Assembly (NCBI RefSeq): GCF_000702605.1
Contig: NZ_JNIR01000001.1
Span: forward strand, 1,850,501-1,914,500
Length of the DNA: 64,000 nucleotides
Direction: 5' to 3'
Source of the DNA: Exiguobacterium acetylicum DSM 20416
GTDB taxonomy: Bacteria; Bacillota; Bacilli; Exiguobacteriales; Exiguobacteriaceae
The notes under the pieces are model-generated. The model was given only the letters and a program-made list of their open reading frames with translations. It was not told the origin of the DNA and ran no database searches. Of this stretch, positions 7,028-16,880 are shown in pieces; the first letter of the stretch is position 1, and every line of letters begins with the position of its first letter. Both the position numbers and the translations under genes were made by a program.

Positions 7028-9622
7028 TTACTTCGTTTCGTACCACGTATGTCCTGCGCCCCCATCGACGCGTAACGGTACGGATAGTTCGACGGTCTGC
7101 TCCATCGCTTGTTTGACAAGCGCTTGTAAGGCTTCAAGTTCTTCGTCCGGTGCTTCAAAAATCAATTCATCGTGTACTTGTAGTAACAAACGTGCTTTTA
7201 GATCCGATGCTTGTAAGGCAGCATGCACATCAAGCATCGCTTTTTTAATGATATCCGCAGCCGAACCTTGAATCGGCGTATTGATCGCCGTACGTTCCGC
7301 AAAACCGCGTAAGTTGAAGTTTTTCGAATTGATATCCGGAATATTACGGCGGCGGTTCATCAACGTTTCTACGAATCCATTCGCTCGTGCCGTCTCGATC
7401 GCCGTATCCATGAACTGTTTGATTTGCGGGAACAGCTCGAAATAACGATCGATGAACGATTGTGCTTCCTTCCGCGTGATGTTCAAGTTTTGTGACAGTC
7501 CATAATCGCTGATTCCGTAAATGATGCCGAAGTTGACGGCTTTCGCCTGACGACGCATGTTTCCTGTGACATCCTCCGGTTCGACACCAAAGACACTACT
7601 TGCCGTTTGGGTATGGATGTCCTCATCATGTAAGAACGCATCGACAAGCGTCTGATCCTGCGACATATCGGCCATGACACGTAATTCGATTTGTGAATAA
7701 TCGGCAGCGTACAGTGACCAGCCTGCTTCACTTGGAACGAAGGCTTTTCGAATCTTCCGTCCTTCTTCAATCCGAATCGGGATATTCTGAAGGTTCGGAT
7801 TGACCGAACTTAAACGGCCTGTCTGGGCAATCGTCTGAGCAAAACGGGTATGAATCTTTCCGTCTTCCTTGATGACTTTTTGTAAGCCTTCGACATACGT
7901 CGACTGTAATTTTTGGAGCTCCCGATATAACATGATGTGATCAATGACCGGATGCAACGGACGCAGTTTTTCAAGAACGTCTGCGGCAGTCGAATAGCCG
8001 GTCTTTGTTTTTTTGAAGGCTGGTAGTTCGAGTTTTTCAAACAGAATCACACCGAGTTGTTTCGGTGAATTGATATTGAACGACTCACCTGCAGCTTCAA
8101 AGACCAACGTTTCAAGTTCTGTAAGACGCCCGGCAAGATCCGCTTGCATCGATTGGAGCGTCGCGACGTCGACACGAATCCCAGTCCACTCCATCTCAGC
8201 AAGGACACCTGATAGCGGACGTTCCAGTGTTTCATACAGCTCATATTGCTGATTCGCCTTCAACTCTTCCCGGACTTTCGGGAACAATAATTCGATCATC
8301 CGTGCCTTCTCTGCAAGATAAGGGTGTAATACGTCATCCGCTGGGGCTAGACGTTTTGCTCCCTTGCCGAGGACCGCTTCTTCGTTCGGTGCCATCAATG
8401 CATAATGACCAGCAATTGAAGCGAGCGTCGTGCCGCCACTTAAATTCAATAAGTAACCAGCTAATAACAAATCCTCATAACCGTTTAAGGTTAAGGCATG
8501 CTTACGCAATGCGAATGCGACTTGTTTGGCATCGAGACAAATCTTCCGATGTTCTGACTCGATCCATTGGCGGAATGCCGGATCCTCAACGAGCGTTGGA
8601 GCAGCAACATAGATCGTGTCAGGCGTCGCAATCGCAAACCCGATGATGTCTTCTTCCATGTAATCCTCTCGAAGCTGTTCAGCGAGCAATACCGCATCGG
8701 TGACGTCTTCAGGAAGTGACGTAATCGTCACGACGTTCAACTGCTCTTTATCCTCTTCTTTGACGACAGGGGCGAATCGATTCGTCAACGACTTGAAGCC
8801 GAGCGACTGGAACAACGAATAAGGAACTTGGGTATCAACGTCCCGAATTTGCAAATCCTCTAGCGTCGTCTCAAGCGGGACATCGACTTTAATTGTCGCG
8901 AGTTCTTTCGATAGTCGTGCTAGCTCTTCGTTCGCGATGACTTTTTCCTTTTGCTTCCCTTTTAAGTCCTCGACGTGCTCATACAGTCCTTCGACAGAAC
9001 CATATGCCGAAATCAGTTTAACCGCCGTCTTTTCACCAATTCCAGGAATCCCTGGAATATTATCCGACTTATCCCCCATTAACCCCTTCAGGTCAATCAT
9101 TTGAATCGGCTTTAGACCACCATACGTCTCAGCGAACAGTTCCTCAGTCATGCACTGGACGTCCGTAATCCCACGCTTCGTGATCAAGACTTCGATCTTA
9201 TCCGTGACAAGTTGAAGTAAATCTTTATCTCCAGTGACGATCCGCGTCCGATCCGTCGGCATCGTTCGTGCGAGCGTACCAATCAAATCATCTGCCTCAT
9301 AGCGATGGAGTTCCATCATTTGAATACCGAGCGCTTCACAGATATCCCGGACGATCGGGAATTGCTCACGTAGTTCGGACGGTGTCTTTTCCCGACTTCC
9401 CTTATACTCCTGATAGACATCATGACGGAACGTTTCACTCGAAGCATCAAAGGCAACGAGCATATGGGTCGGTTGTTCTTCCTCGAGCAACTTCAATAAC
9501 ATCATCGTAAAGCCATAAGCTGCGTTCGTATTTCGTCCTTGCGCATCCGTCATTGGTGGTAAGGCGAAAAACGCCCGATAGGTCAACGAGTTCCCATCAA
9601 TCAATAGCAATTTATTTTCCAT
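7028..9622 (-). CDS. polA: DNA polymerase I
   Basis: An 864-residue family A polymerase for Okazaki fragment processing and repair gap filling. It has a 5' nuclease domain (first about 290 residues, with IVTGDKDLLQLV), a proofreading-like domain that appears to lack the usual acidic exonuclease residues as in Bacillus Pol I, and a polymerase domain from about residue 480. The polymerase domain carries DYSQIELRVMA, RRQAKAVNFGIIYG and LLQVHDE. Two adjacent ATGs exist, and the second gives better spacing from AAAGGGG. It heads polA-mutM-coaE. Confidence 0.97.
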   Translation of the reverse strand: MENKLLLIDGNSLTYRAFFALPPMTDAQGRNTNAAYGFTMMLLKLLEEEQPTHMLVAFDASSETFRHDVYQEYKGSREKTPSELREQFPIVRDICEALGIQMMELHRYEADDLIGTLARTMPTDRTRIVTGDKDLLQLVTDKIEVLITKRGITDVQCMTEELFAETYGGLKPIQMIDLKGLMGDKSDNIPGIPGIGEKTAVKLISAYGSVEGLYEHVEDLKGKQKEKVIANEELARLSKELATIKVDVPLETTLEDLQIRDVDTQVPYSLFQSLGFKSLTNRFAPVVKEEDKEQLNVVTITSLPEDVTDAVLLAEQLREDYMEEDIIGFAIATPDTIYVAAPTLVEDPAFRQWIESEHRKICLDAKQVAFALRKHALTLNGYEDLLLAGYLLNLSGGTTLASIAGHYALMAPNEEAVLGKGAKRLAPADDVLHPYLAEKARMIELLFPKVREELKANQQYELYETLERPLSGVLAEMEWTGIRVDVATLQSMQADLAGRLTELETLVFEAAGESFNINSPKQLGVILFEKLELPAFKKTKTGYSTAADVLEKLRPLHPVIDHIMLYRELQKLQSTYVEGLQKVIKEDGKIHTRFAQTIAQTGRLSSVNPNLQNIPIRIEEGRKIRKAFVPSEAGWSLYAADYSQIELRVMADMSQDQTLVDAFLHDEDIHTQTASSVFGVEPEDVTGNMRRQAKAVNFGIIYGISDYGLSQNLNITRKEAQSFIDRYFELFPQIKQFMDTAIETARANGFVETLMNRRRNIPDINSKNFNLRGFAERTAINTPIQGSAADIIKKAMLDVHAALQASDLKARLLLQVHDELIFEAPDEELEALQALVKQAMEQTVELSVPLRVDGGAGHTWYETK

Positions 9623-9694
9623 CATCTACGCCCCTTTAATCGATTTTCTGTTCCTATTGTATCACTCTACACACATTTGTTCGCTAAAAATGAC

Positions 9695-9726
9695 CAAAAA
9701 AAGACGATTGACTCACGGAGAGTCAA
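9695..9726 (-). terminator. Probable terminator downstream of phoR
   Basis: Minus-strand stem TTGACTC / GAGTCAA, three bases, then TCTTTTTTT. It lies between phoR and polA. The rest of the 212-base gap holds a short GC-richer stretch with no gene that I can see. Confidence 0.65.
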
Positions 9727-9837
9727 CCGCCAAGGGCATGACGACATGGGAGCTGATCCAGTCGCCATACAGATGATGAAGAAGGTACTTTCATCATAAG
9801 ATACGTCTATTAAGGAAATGTGAATCCACTGTGAAAT

Positions 9838-11571
9838 TCAGCCATGTTTTGGTAAACGAATCGTAAACGTCGTTCCTTTCTGTTCTTCTGAAGCGACTTC
9901 GATTTCACCGTGGTGTAGGTCGACGATATGTTTGACGATGGCTAGTCCGAGACCCGTTCCCCCGGAATTACGGCTTCGTGCCTTATCGACGCGATAGAAA
10001 CGTTCGAAGATCCGTTGGGTTTCTTTCGGATGAATGCCAATTCCGTCATCTTTGATGATGAGCTGGACAGACTCTTCTCCATCCTCAAGCTGAATCCAGA
10101 CGTTGCCACCGTTCGGCGTATAATTCAGCGCATTCGCAACCAAGTTGACGACGACCTGTTTTAATCGATTCAGATCTGCCCGAATGAAGACTTCTTCTTC
10201 CGTTTCGATATGAATCGTCATCTCTTGTTCTGTTGCTCGTCGGTGCAGGAGTGCTGCAGTTTCCCGAACGAGACTCGTCACATCAACGATTGCGGTCTCG
10301 AGCTGATAGTTATCTTGTTCTAAACGAGAAAGCTCGAGCAAGTCTTCCACCAATGTTTGCATCCGTTCCGATTCATCGTGGATGATCCGTAAGAACTGCT
10401 CTCGGATTTCCGGAACATCTTGTGCACCATCGAGTAACGTTTCCGCAAATCCTTTAATGGACGTCAATGGTGTCTTTAATTCGTGGCTGACATTCGCAAC
10501 GAAATCTTTACGCATCTGTTCCAGCTTTTTGATTTCCGTGATGTCGTTAAAGACTACAGTCGTTCCCTGCACTCGACCGTTCTTATCAAAAATCGGAGCA
10601 GCACTGACCATGAACGTCCGACTGTTGATGCCAAATCGGACACTCGATTGTTTCCGGTTCGGTTTTTCCGTCAGATAGACATCTTCAATCACCTGGCTCA
10701 TCTTTTCGTTTGGAAGTACACGATAGTACAGCTTCCCGCTAGACGGTTCATGAATGTTGAACATTTCTCGGTACGTTCGGTTGACGAGTAGGACGTAGCC
10801 CTTCTCATCAATCAGCATGAGACCAGCTCCCATGTACTCGATCAAGGATTCGAGACGTGCCCGTTGCATCGCTTCACCAGACGATGCGTTCTCGAGATTG
10901 CGCGCTAATAGATTGATGGAGCGCCCTAAATCGCGTGATTCATCGGGTGCCGATAATTCATAGACACGGGACTTGTAATTTCCATGCGATAGTTCGTGCA
11001 GGACATCGGTTGCCTCCGCGATTGGTCGAAGGAATCGTTTCGTCGAACGGTAAATCGTCAAGAAGATAACCAATAACGACGCAACGAGAGAAAGGATGAT
11101 GACCGTCCAAATCCGTGAATAAATGACGTTCAAGTCTTTTGCATAACGAATGAAACTGACATACACCTCACCGCCGTCCGCTGTCGGAACAGGCTTCGTA
11201 AATTGAACGACACTATCATCTGTTTTCGATTCAAACGTCCCTTCATCAGGAATCGCTGAAAAATTGAGGGTCGCGACTTTCAGTTTCGTCACATCAACCG
11301 GTGTACCGGCAATGATCTCACCCCGACCATTGAATAAAATCATGTCGAAGTTCGATTCAGCGTACAATTGATTCACGTACTGGGCCATCTCAGAAAGATC
11401 ACGTCCTTGTAAGATCGTCTCAACAAGAGAAGTCTCATCCATCAATTTTTCTTTTTCATTTTGGACATAGAACTCCTTGAAGGATTGTCCAAGTAAGAAA
11501 CCGAGTGCAATCAGCACGAGACTGATGAACGAAAACATTTTAAAGATAAATCGCTTGCGATACTTACTCAT
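9838..11571 (-). CDS. phoR: Sensor histidine kinase PhoR (phosphate starvation)
   Basis: A 577-residue membrane kinase. TM1 is at about residues 11-29, an extracytoplasmic sensor region at about 30-152, TM2 at about 153-173, then HAMP, a PAS domain (about 235-345), HisKA with VSHELKTPLTSIKG (His363) and a C-terminal HATPase with NALNYTPNGG and GTGLGLAIVK. It would phosphorylate PhoP when phosphate is scarce. Its ATG overlaps the phoP stop (ATGA at 11568-11571), so the two are coupled. The position next to polA and mdh matches B. subtilis phoPR. The paralogue WalK/VicK is possible by domains alone, but context favours PhoR. Confidence 0.93.
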   Translation of the reverse strand: MSKYRKRFIFKMFSFISLVLIALGFLLGQSFKEFYVQNEKEKLMDETSLVETILQGRDLSEMAQYVNQLYAESNFDMILFNGRGEIIAGTPVDVTKLKVATLNFSAIPDEGTFESKTDDSVVQFTKPVPTADGGEVYVSFIRYAKDLNVIYSRIWTVIILSLVASLLVIFLTIYRSTKRFLRPIAEATDVLHELSHGNYKSRVYELSAPDESRDLGRSINLLARNLENASSGEAMQRARLESLIEYMGAGLMLIDEKGYVLLVNRTYREMFNIHEPSSGKLYYRVLPNEKMSQVIEDVYLTEKPNRKQSSVRFGINSRTFMVSAAPIFDKNGRVQGTTVVFNDITEIKKLEQMRKDFVANVSHELKTPLTSIKGFAETLLDGAQDVPEIREQFLRIIHDESERMQTLVEDLLELSRLEQDNYQLETAIVDVTSLVRETAALLHRRATEQEMTIHIETEEEVFIRADLNRLKQVVVNLVANALNYTPNGGNVWIQLEDGEESVQLIIKDDGIGIHPKETQRIFERFYRVDKARSRNSGGTGLGLAIVKHIVDLHHGEIEVASEEQKGTTFTIRLPKHG

Positions 11572-12278
11572 TCCGATTTCGGCTCCTCCATCTTATACCC
11601 GAGACCACGAATTGTTTTGATGTAAATCGGTTTTTTCGTATTCGGCTCGATTTTTTCACGGACATGACTAATATGCACATCCACGATTCGTGTATCGCCG
11701 ACGAAATCATAGTTCCAGATTGCGGATAACAGTTGATCTCGTGTCAGGACACGTCCCTTATTTTTAGCAAGGTATACGAGCAGTTCGAATTCTTTAGGTG
11801 TTAGTTCAAGACGCTCTTCTGCTTTGAAAGCTTCATAGTTATCTGGAACGATTTTGACATCACCAATCAGAATCGTCCCATCCGTCACTTCTTCCGAAGG
11901 GGTTGTCTGATGACTCATTCGTCGTAAAATTGCTTTCACACGGGCGACGACTTCACGTGGGCTAAATGGTTTTGTCAGATAATCGTCCGCACCGAGTTCA
12001 AGACCAAGGACTTTATCGAACTCATCATCCTTTGCTGTCAGCATCAGGATCGGCGTATTGATTTTCTGTTGGCGTAGCCGTTTACATACTTCCAGACCAT
12101 CGAGTTCCGGCAACATGAGATCTAGTACAATCAATGCGGCATCTTGCTTTTCCGCTAATTTTAAACCTGACATCCCATCATGTGCCGTTTCGACGACGAA
12201 ACCAGCCTGTTCTAGATTAAACTTCAATAGTGTTGCGATCGACAATTCATCATCTACCACGATAATTTTATCTTTCAA
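11568..12278 (-). CDS. phoP: Response regulator PhoP (OmpR family)
   Basis: About 236 residues: a receiver domain with the acidic pair VVDDE, phosphoacceptor Asp in IVLDLMLPELDG and conserved Lys in LTKPFSPRE, then an OmpR winged helix (ELTPKEFELLVYLAKNKG, VRGLGYKME-like end IRGLGYKME). The start is uncertain. A TTG at 12278 has GAGGGGG eight bases upstream and gives MKDKIIVVDDE, which fits the family. ATGs at 12287 and 12296 overlap or precede that ribosome site. It is the upstream partner of phoR. Confidence 0.9.
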   Translation of the reverse strand: MKDKIIVVDDELSIATLLKFNLEQAGFVVETAHDGMSGLKLAEKQDAALIVLDLMLPELDGLEVCKRLRQQKINTPILMLTAKDDEFDKVLGLELGADDYLTKPFSPREVVARVKAILRRMSHQTTPSEEVTDGTILIGDVKIVPDNYEAFKAEERLELTPKEFELLVYLAKNKGRVLTRDQLLSAIWNYDFVGDTRIVDVHISHVREKIEPNTKKPIYIKTIRGLGYKMEEPKSE

Positions 12279-12498
12279 ACCTTGCATCCCCCTCAAGTTT
12301 CGTTCTTTCGAATGAGGAATTCCGTGGAATCCGCTTCGTCTGTCTTCATCTTACCGACTTTCACAGGAAAATCACAAATCTTTCTGCTGTTTCTTTACAT
12401 AATCTTTAAAGGAGATGCCGAATCCAACTAGATCGTTCGTGTAAAAGCTAATAAAACGGGGAATCAATACATATCGTTAATTGTAGGAGGTAGAATGT

Positions 12499-12924
12499 AT
12501 GGAATGGAATCATCCCCTTTTTGCAGCCATTACGGCATGGTTTATCGCTCAAGCAGCGAAGCTTGTCACAAGTTTGGTACGGACACGAAAGTTCGACCTG
12601 GAAATCATGTTTGCTTCTGGTGGTATGCCTAGTTCACATAGTTCGACTGTCGTCGCTCTAGCCGTTGTCATCGGTTTTCAGGAGGGGTTCTCATCATCGA
12701 TTTTCGCACTGGCCGTCATCTTTGCGACGATCATCATGTATGATGCGACAGGTGTCCGGCAAGCTGTCGGTGTTCAGGCAAAACTACTCAATGATTATTT
12801 TAAAGGGATTCGCCATGAGACTCCTCTCCTGAATGAGCTCGTTGGTCATACCGAGTTTCAAGTGTTCGTTGGTCTCCTGCTCGGGCTAGCCGTCGGTCTT
12901 CTATGGCCCGTCTTGTTCTTTTAA
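12499..12924 (+). CDS. yuiD: DUF212/YuiD family membrane protein (acid phosphatase/vanadium-haloperoxidase-like)
   Basis: A 141-residue integral membrane protein of the YuiD family (divergent PAP2 superfamily). The motif ASGGMPSSHSSTVVALA carries the PSSHS phosphatase-like signature. Hydrophobic helices are near the N-terminus, at about 55-85 and at the C-terminus (VFVGLLLGLAVGLL). It starts at ATG after GTAGGAGG. It is a single plus-strand gene between minus-strand phoP and the dehydrogenase. Family function is not settled; a lipid or undecaprenyl phosphatase role is only a guess from the motif. Confidence 0.85.
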   Translation: MEWNHPLFAAITAWFIAQAAKLVTSLVRTRKFDLEIMFASGGMPSSHSSTVVALAVVIGFQEGFSSSIFALAVIFATIIMYDATGVRQAVGVQAKLLNDYFKGIRHETPLLNELVGHTEFQVFVGLLLGLAVGLLWPVLFF

Positions 12925-12934
12925 TTGATGTACA

Positions 12935-12965
12935 ACAGCCCATCCAAAAATCGGATGGGCTGTTT
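12935..12965. terminator. Bidirectional terminator between yuiD and the convergent dehydrogenase
   Basis: Stem ACAGCCCATCC / GGATGGGCTGT around AAAAATC. It sits between two convergent stop codons, so it probably serves both. Confidence 0.75.
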
Positions 12966-12979
12966 GCGTATCAGATAGC

Positions 12980-14119
12980 TTATGGTTTTAAGACGACCTT
13001 GATACATCCATCTGTCCGATCATTGAATGTCTGATAGGCAGACGCAGCATCATCAAGTGCGACTCGGTGTGTTACGATATCCGTCGGATCAAATTCCTTG
13101 TTGATGATTTTCTGGAACAGTTCCGGCATTAAATGGACGACTGGTGCTTGTCCCATTTTCAGCGTAATATTTCGGGTAAAGAAATCGCCAAGCGGGAACT
13201 GATTATATTTCTTAGCATAGACGCCCGTCAACTGTACAGTACCAAATTTCCGGACAGCATCCTTTGCAATATCAATGGCACTCAACGTTCCACCTTGCAG
13301 ACCAATCTTTTGTTCAATTTTTTCTACAGGTGACATCTTCCCATCAAAACCGACACAATCAATGACGACGTCTGCCCCACCCTGTGTCAGCTCTTTAATA
13401 TACGCACCACTTTCTGCGTGATCTGAGAAATTCACTGTCTCGACTTTATTCGTGACTTTGGCATAATTTAATCGATACACTTGATCATCCACCGCAATAA
13501 CTCGCTTTGCACCTTGCAACCATGCAAATTTTTGTGTCATTAGTCCAACTGGTCCTGATCCGAGTACGACGACCGTATCTCCTTTTTTCACACCCGCATG
13601 CAAGACGCTCCAATACGCCGTAGGTAAAACGTCAGATAAGAACAATAATGCCTCATCTTCCAGTTCACACGATTCAGGAATCACAAGTGGCATGAAATTT
13701 CCGAACGGAACTTTTAAATATTCCGCCTGACCACCGGGATGTCCACCAAACTCTTCTGTAAAACCGAAGTACCCACCTGTATCAACATGGGGATTTCCGT
13801 TCGAGTTATCACATTGGCTCTCCATATCATGTTCACAAAAGAAACAGTGACCACAAGCAACGTTAAACGGTAACACGACGCGGTCTCCTCGCTTGACTTT
13901 CGTCACGCCTGGTCCCACTTCTTCAACGATGCCCATCGGTTCATGACCAATGACATAGTCTTTGTGAGCCGGCATATTCCCCTGATAGATGTGTAGATCC
14001 GAACCACAAATGGCAGTCGATGTGATTTTTACGATGATGTCATCGTTTTTTTCAATCGATGGATCCTTTACTTGCTTGACTTGGACATCTTTTGTTCCTT
14101 GGTACGTTACGGCGCGCAT
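12980..14119 (-). CDS. Zinc-dependent alcohol dehydrogenase, formaldehyde-dehydrogenase-like
   Basis: A 379-residue MDR-family dehydrogenase resembling B. subtilis AdhB and glutathione-independent formaldehyde dehydrogenases. Catalytic zinc ligands lie in ICGSDLH and GHEPMG. The structural zinc lobe CGHCFFCEHDMESQC keeps all four cysteines. The nucleotide motif GSGPVGLM is near residue 180, and ITLKMGQAPVVH near the end is typical of this subgroup. It likely oxidises a small alcohol or aldehyde with NAD; the substrate is not deducible. It has its own AGGGGG ribosome site and looks monocistronic. Confidence 0.88.
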   Translation of the reverse strand: MRAVTYQGTKDVQVKQVKDPSIEKNDDIIVKITSTAICGSDLHIYQGNMPAHKDYVIGHEPMGIVEEVGPGVTKVKRGDRVVLPFNVACGHCFFCEHDMESQCDNSNGNPHVDTGGYFGFTEEFGGHPGGQAEYLKVPFGNFMPLVIPESCELEDEALLFLSDVLPTAYWSVLHAGVKKGDTVVVLGSGPVGLMTQKFAWLQGAKRVIAVDDQVYRLNYAKVTNKVETVNFSDHAESGAYIKELTQGGADVVIDCVGFDGKMSPVEKIEQKIGLQGGTLSAIDIAKDAVRKFGTVQLTGVYAKKYNQFPLGDFFTRNITLKMGQAPVVHLMPELFQKIINKEFDPTDIVTHRVALDDAASAYQTFNDRTDGCIKVVLKP

Positions 14120-14285
14120 GTAAAATCCCCCTTAGTGGAATAGAATGACGTACCTTTGTCCTTACCCTAATATCAGCATTTTCTCTACATGTTTATTGAA
14201 ATTGGAACTTTTCTCCTATGTGTATCGTATGCTATGAAATAAGACATTCTACGCAATTAGCACAGGAATGAAAGGAGGCACTCGC

Positions 14286-14522
14286 GTGACACGCTGTACT
14301 GTTTGTCGTCAAAATTGGTCTGCTTGAACAATCTATCGATTAATCTGGTCTGCTCATGGATTAACTTGTCCACACTGTCAGAATCCGCAGCACCTACATA
14401 TGGAGCATCAAGGTCACTTCCTCCGGATTGGTTATTTGGTTCCTTGGCTGACGTTCCTTCTTATACTAGTCTGTCCTTGGTATGCTAAGTTATCGCACTA
14501 TGCTTCTCCTCATCGGTTATGA
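14286..14522 (+). pseudogene. CxxC-20-CxxC small zinc-ribbon membrane protein, interrupted by an in-frame TGA
   Basis: A GTG start follows a perfect AAAGGAGG. The frame reads MTRCTVCRQNWSA, then TGA (14325-14327), then continues open for 64 more codons to TGA at 14520-14522. Counting the stop as one residue, the spacing CTVC - 20 - CPHC is exactly that of the CXXC_20_CXXC (TIGR04104-type) family. A C-terminal hydrophobic segment YLVPWLTFLLILVCPWY would be a membrane helix. Family members are often Trp-rich at the interrupted position, so TGG to TGA is a simple explanation. It could be a decaying gene, a read-through gene or a sequencing error. It occupies the otherwise empty 454-base gap before mdh. 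Confidence 0.7.
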
Positions 14523-14528
14523 CGAGAC

Positions 14529-14570
14529 AAAAAAGACGAACTTGTCGAAAGTGACAAGTTCGTCTTTTTT
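14529..14570. terminator. Bidirectional terminator downstream of mdh
   Basis: Long stem AAAAAAGACGAACTTGTC / GACAAGTTCGTCTTTTTT with A and T runs on both flanks. It ends the citZ-icd-mdh operon and, on the other strand, the small CxxC gene. Confidence 0.93.
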
Positions 14571-14574
14571 AAAT

Positions 14575-15513
14575 TCAGGATTTTAATAAGTCGAGTACAG
14601 AGCGGACAGTAGATGCAGAGCGATTCAAAGCCTCTTGCTCTTCAGTCGTCAGTTCGAGTTCATAGATATGCTCGACACCGTTTCCGCCGAGAATGACAGG
14701 TACACCGAAATACATATCGTCATATCCGTATTCACCTTCGAGGTAAGCGATTGCCGGAAGAATACGTCGCTGGTCCTTCAAGATCGCTTCGACCATCTCA
14801 GCGATTGCTGCTGCTGGCGCATAATAAGCAGAGCCGTTTCCGAGTAACTGAACGATTTCACCGCCCCCTTTACGGGTTCGATTTACAATCGCATCCAGTC
14901 GTTCTTTCGATACGAGCTTCTCGATTGGGATTCCTCCCGCCTGAGAATAGCGCAGTAGCGGCACCATGTCATCCCCGTGTCCTCCGAGTACGAATCCCGA
15001 TACATCCTTTACAGAAACGTTCAGTTCCTCTGCTAAGAAAGTCCGGAAGCGTGCCGTGTCGAGGACACCGGATTGACCGATGACACGCTCTTTTGGAAAA
15101 CCAGATGCTCGATAGACCGTATACGTCATCGCATCGACAGGGTTCGTCAGAACGATGATGATCGATTCCGGCGCATGCGCGACGACTTCCTTCGTCACAG
15201 CTGTCATGACGGCAGCATTCGTACTTACGAGATCTTCGCGGCTCATGCCTGGCTTCCGAGCGATACCGGCAGTGATGACGACGATATCTGCACCTTTAAT
15301 GTCTGCATAATCCGATGTCCCTTTTACCGAAGCATCAAACCCGAGGATCGGCGCTGCTTCTTGCATATCGAGCGCCTTTCCTTTCGTCGGATTCTCTTGC
15401 TCTGGTCGGTCGACGAGGACGACATCACCTAGCTCTTGCTGGGCAAGATAGAGTGCCGTCGTCGCTCCTGTAAAACCACTTCCTATGACTGCGATCTTCT
15501 TCCGTCTGTTCAT
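14575..15513 (-). CDS. mdh: Malate dehydrogenase, LDH-like type
   Basis: A 312-residue NAD-dependent enzyme turning malate into oxaloacetate. The Rossmann motif [12 protein letters not shown] is followed by an acidic residue at the end of the second strand (VVLVDRPE), which favours NAD. The substrate-binding loop [14 protein letters not shown] has the arginine typical of malate rather than lactate enzymes, and [10 protein letters not shown] holds the catalytic His. AGGAGG precedes the start. It is the last gene of citZ-icd-mdh, 22 bases after icd. Confidence 0.96.
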   Translation of the reverse strand: MNRRKKIAVIGSGFTGATTALYLAQQELGDVVLVDRPEQENPTKGKALDMQEAAPILGFDASVKGTSDYADIKGADIVVITAGIARKPGMSREDLVSTNAAVMTAVTKEVVAHAPESIIIVLTNPVDAMTYTVYRASGFPKERVIGQSGVLDTARFRTFLAEELNVSVKDVSGFVLGGHGDDMVPLLRYSQAGGIPIEKLVSKERLDAIVNRTRKGGGEIVQLLGNGSAYYAPAAAIAEMVEAILKDQRRILPAIAYLEGEYGYDDMYFGVPVILGGNGVEHIYELELTTEEQEALNRSASTVRSVLDLLKS

Positions 15514-15535
15514 CGACTCATTCCTCCTGATCGGA

Positions 15536-16810
15536 TTACATGTTTTTGATGAGTTCGTCCGCGAATTCAGAACACTTCACTTCAGTCGCACCGTCCATGA
15601 GACGCGCGAAGTCGTATGTGACGACTTTCGTTTCAATCGATGTTTCCATCGATTTGATGATGAGATCTGCCGCTTCGTTCCAGCCGAGGTGACGGAACAT
15701 CATTTCGCCTGACAAGATGACAGATGATGGGTTTACTTTATCAAGTCCAGCGTATTTCGGTGCTGTACCGTGAGTTGCTTCAAAGATTGCGTGACCTGTC
15801 ATGTAGTTGATGTTTGCTCCAGGTGCGATTCCGATACCACCGACTTGTGCAGCAAGTGCATCCGAAATGTAGTCACCGTTCAAGTTCATTGTTGCAACGA
15901 CATCAAACTCTTTTGGACGAGTCAAGATTTGTTGTAAGAAGATATCAGCGATTGAATCTTTTACGATCAACTTACCAGCAGCTTCTGCGTCTGCTTGTGC
16001 TTTGTTGGCAGCATCTGTTCCTTCTTCTTCCTTGATGCGATCGTACTGGTTCCAAGTGAAGACGTGCTCTGCGTATTCACGCTCAGCAAGTTCATAGCCC
16101 CAGTTTTTGAAAGCACCCTCAGTGAACTTCATGATGTTTCCTTTATGAACGAGCGTCAATGAAGCACGTTTGTTTTCGAGTGCGTATTCGATTGCTGCAC
16201 GAACAAGGCGTTCTGTTCCCTCTTTTGAAATCGGTTTGATTCCAAGACCAGATGTCTCAGGGAAGCGGATTTTATTGACACCCATTTCGTTTTGAAGGAA
16301 CTCAAGTAGTTTTGCAGCGCCTTCGCTGCCTTCTGCGTATTCGATTCCTGCGTAGATGTCTTCAGTATTTTCACGGAAGATGACCATGTCTGTATCTTCT
16401 GGGCGTTTAACCGGTGAAGGAACACCTGTGAAGTAACGAACTGGACGAAGACATGTGTACAAATCAAGCTCTTGACGTAGAGCAACGTTCAACGAACGGA
16501 TTCCGCCGCCGACTGGTGTCGTAAGTGGTCCTTTGATTGCGATGATGTGCTCACGGATGAGATCGAGTGTCTCTTCTGGTAACCAGTTGCCTGTTTTATT
16601 GAATGCTTTTTCACCAGCGTAGACTTCTTTCCATTCGATTTTCTTCTCACCGTTGTATGCTTTTTCAACTGCTGCATCAAACACACGTACAGCTGCGTTC
16701 CAGATGTCCGGTCCTGTTCCGTCACCAATGATGAACGGAATGATTGGAGCGTTTGGAACTTGAAGTGTACCGTTAGTTACTGTGATGTTTTCGCCTTGAA
16801 GTGTAGCCAT
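15536..16810 (-). CDS. icd: Isocitrate dehydrogenase (NADP)
   Basis: A 424-residue decarboxylating isocitrate dehydrogenase of the TCA cycle. Signatures include [16 protein letters not shown] (phosphorylation-site and substrate region), the metal-binding pair [12 protein letters not shown], and [12 protein letters not shown]. The start [11 protein letters not shown] at 16810 has AAGGGGG upstream; 42 further codons of open frame upstream overlap citZ and are not conserved. It lies between citZ and mdh. Confidence 0.96.
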   Translation of the reverse strand: MATLQGENITVTNGTLQVPNAPIIPFIIGDGTGPDIWNAAVRVFDAAVEKAYNGEKKIEWKEVYAGEKAFNKTGNWLPEETLDLIREHIIAIKGPLTTPVGGGIRSLNVALRQELDLYTCLRPVRYFTGVPSPVKRPEDTDMVIFRENTEDIYAGIEYAEGSEGAAKLLEFLQNEMGVNKIRFPETSGLGIKPISKEGTERLVRAAIEYALENKRASLTLVHKGNIMKFTEGAFKNWGYELAEREYAEHVFTWNQYDRIKEEEGTDAANKAQADAEAAGKLIVKDSIADIFLQQILTRPKEFDVVATMNLNGDYISDALAAQVGGIGIAPGANINYMTGHAIFEATHGTAPKYAGLDKVNPSSVILSGEMMFRHLGWNEAADLIIKSMETSIETKVVTYDFARLMDGATEVKCSEFADELIKNM

Positions 16811-16880
16811 GTCTAAAATCCCCCTTAAGTAATTGTAATCTACATCAAAAATCAGGAGAGGATTGCTCCTCCCCGTCCTT

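Noticed and set aside
14325-14327. Selenocysteine at the TGA of the CxxC-20-CxxC gene
   Set aside because: No SECIS-like hairpin was noticed directly after the TGA, no sel genes are in view, and the family does not use Cys or Sec at this position.
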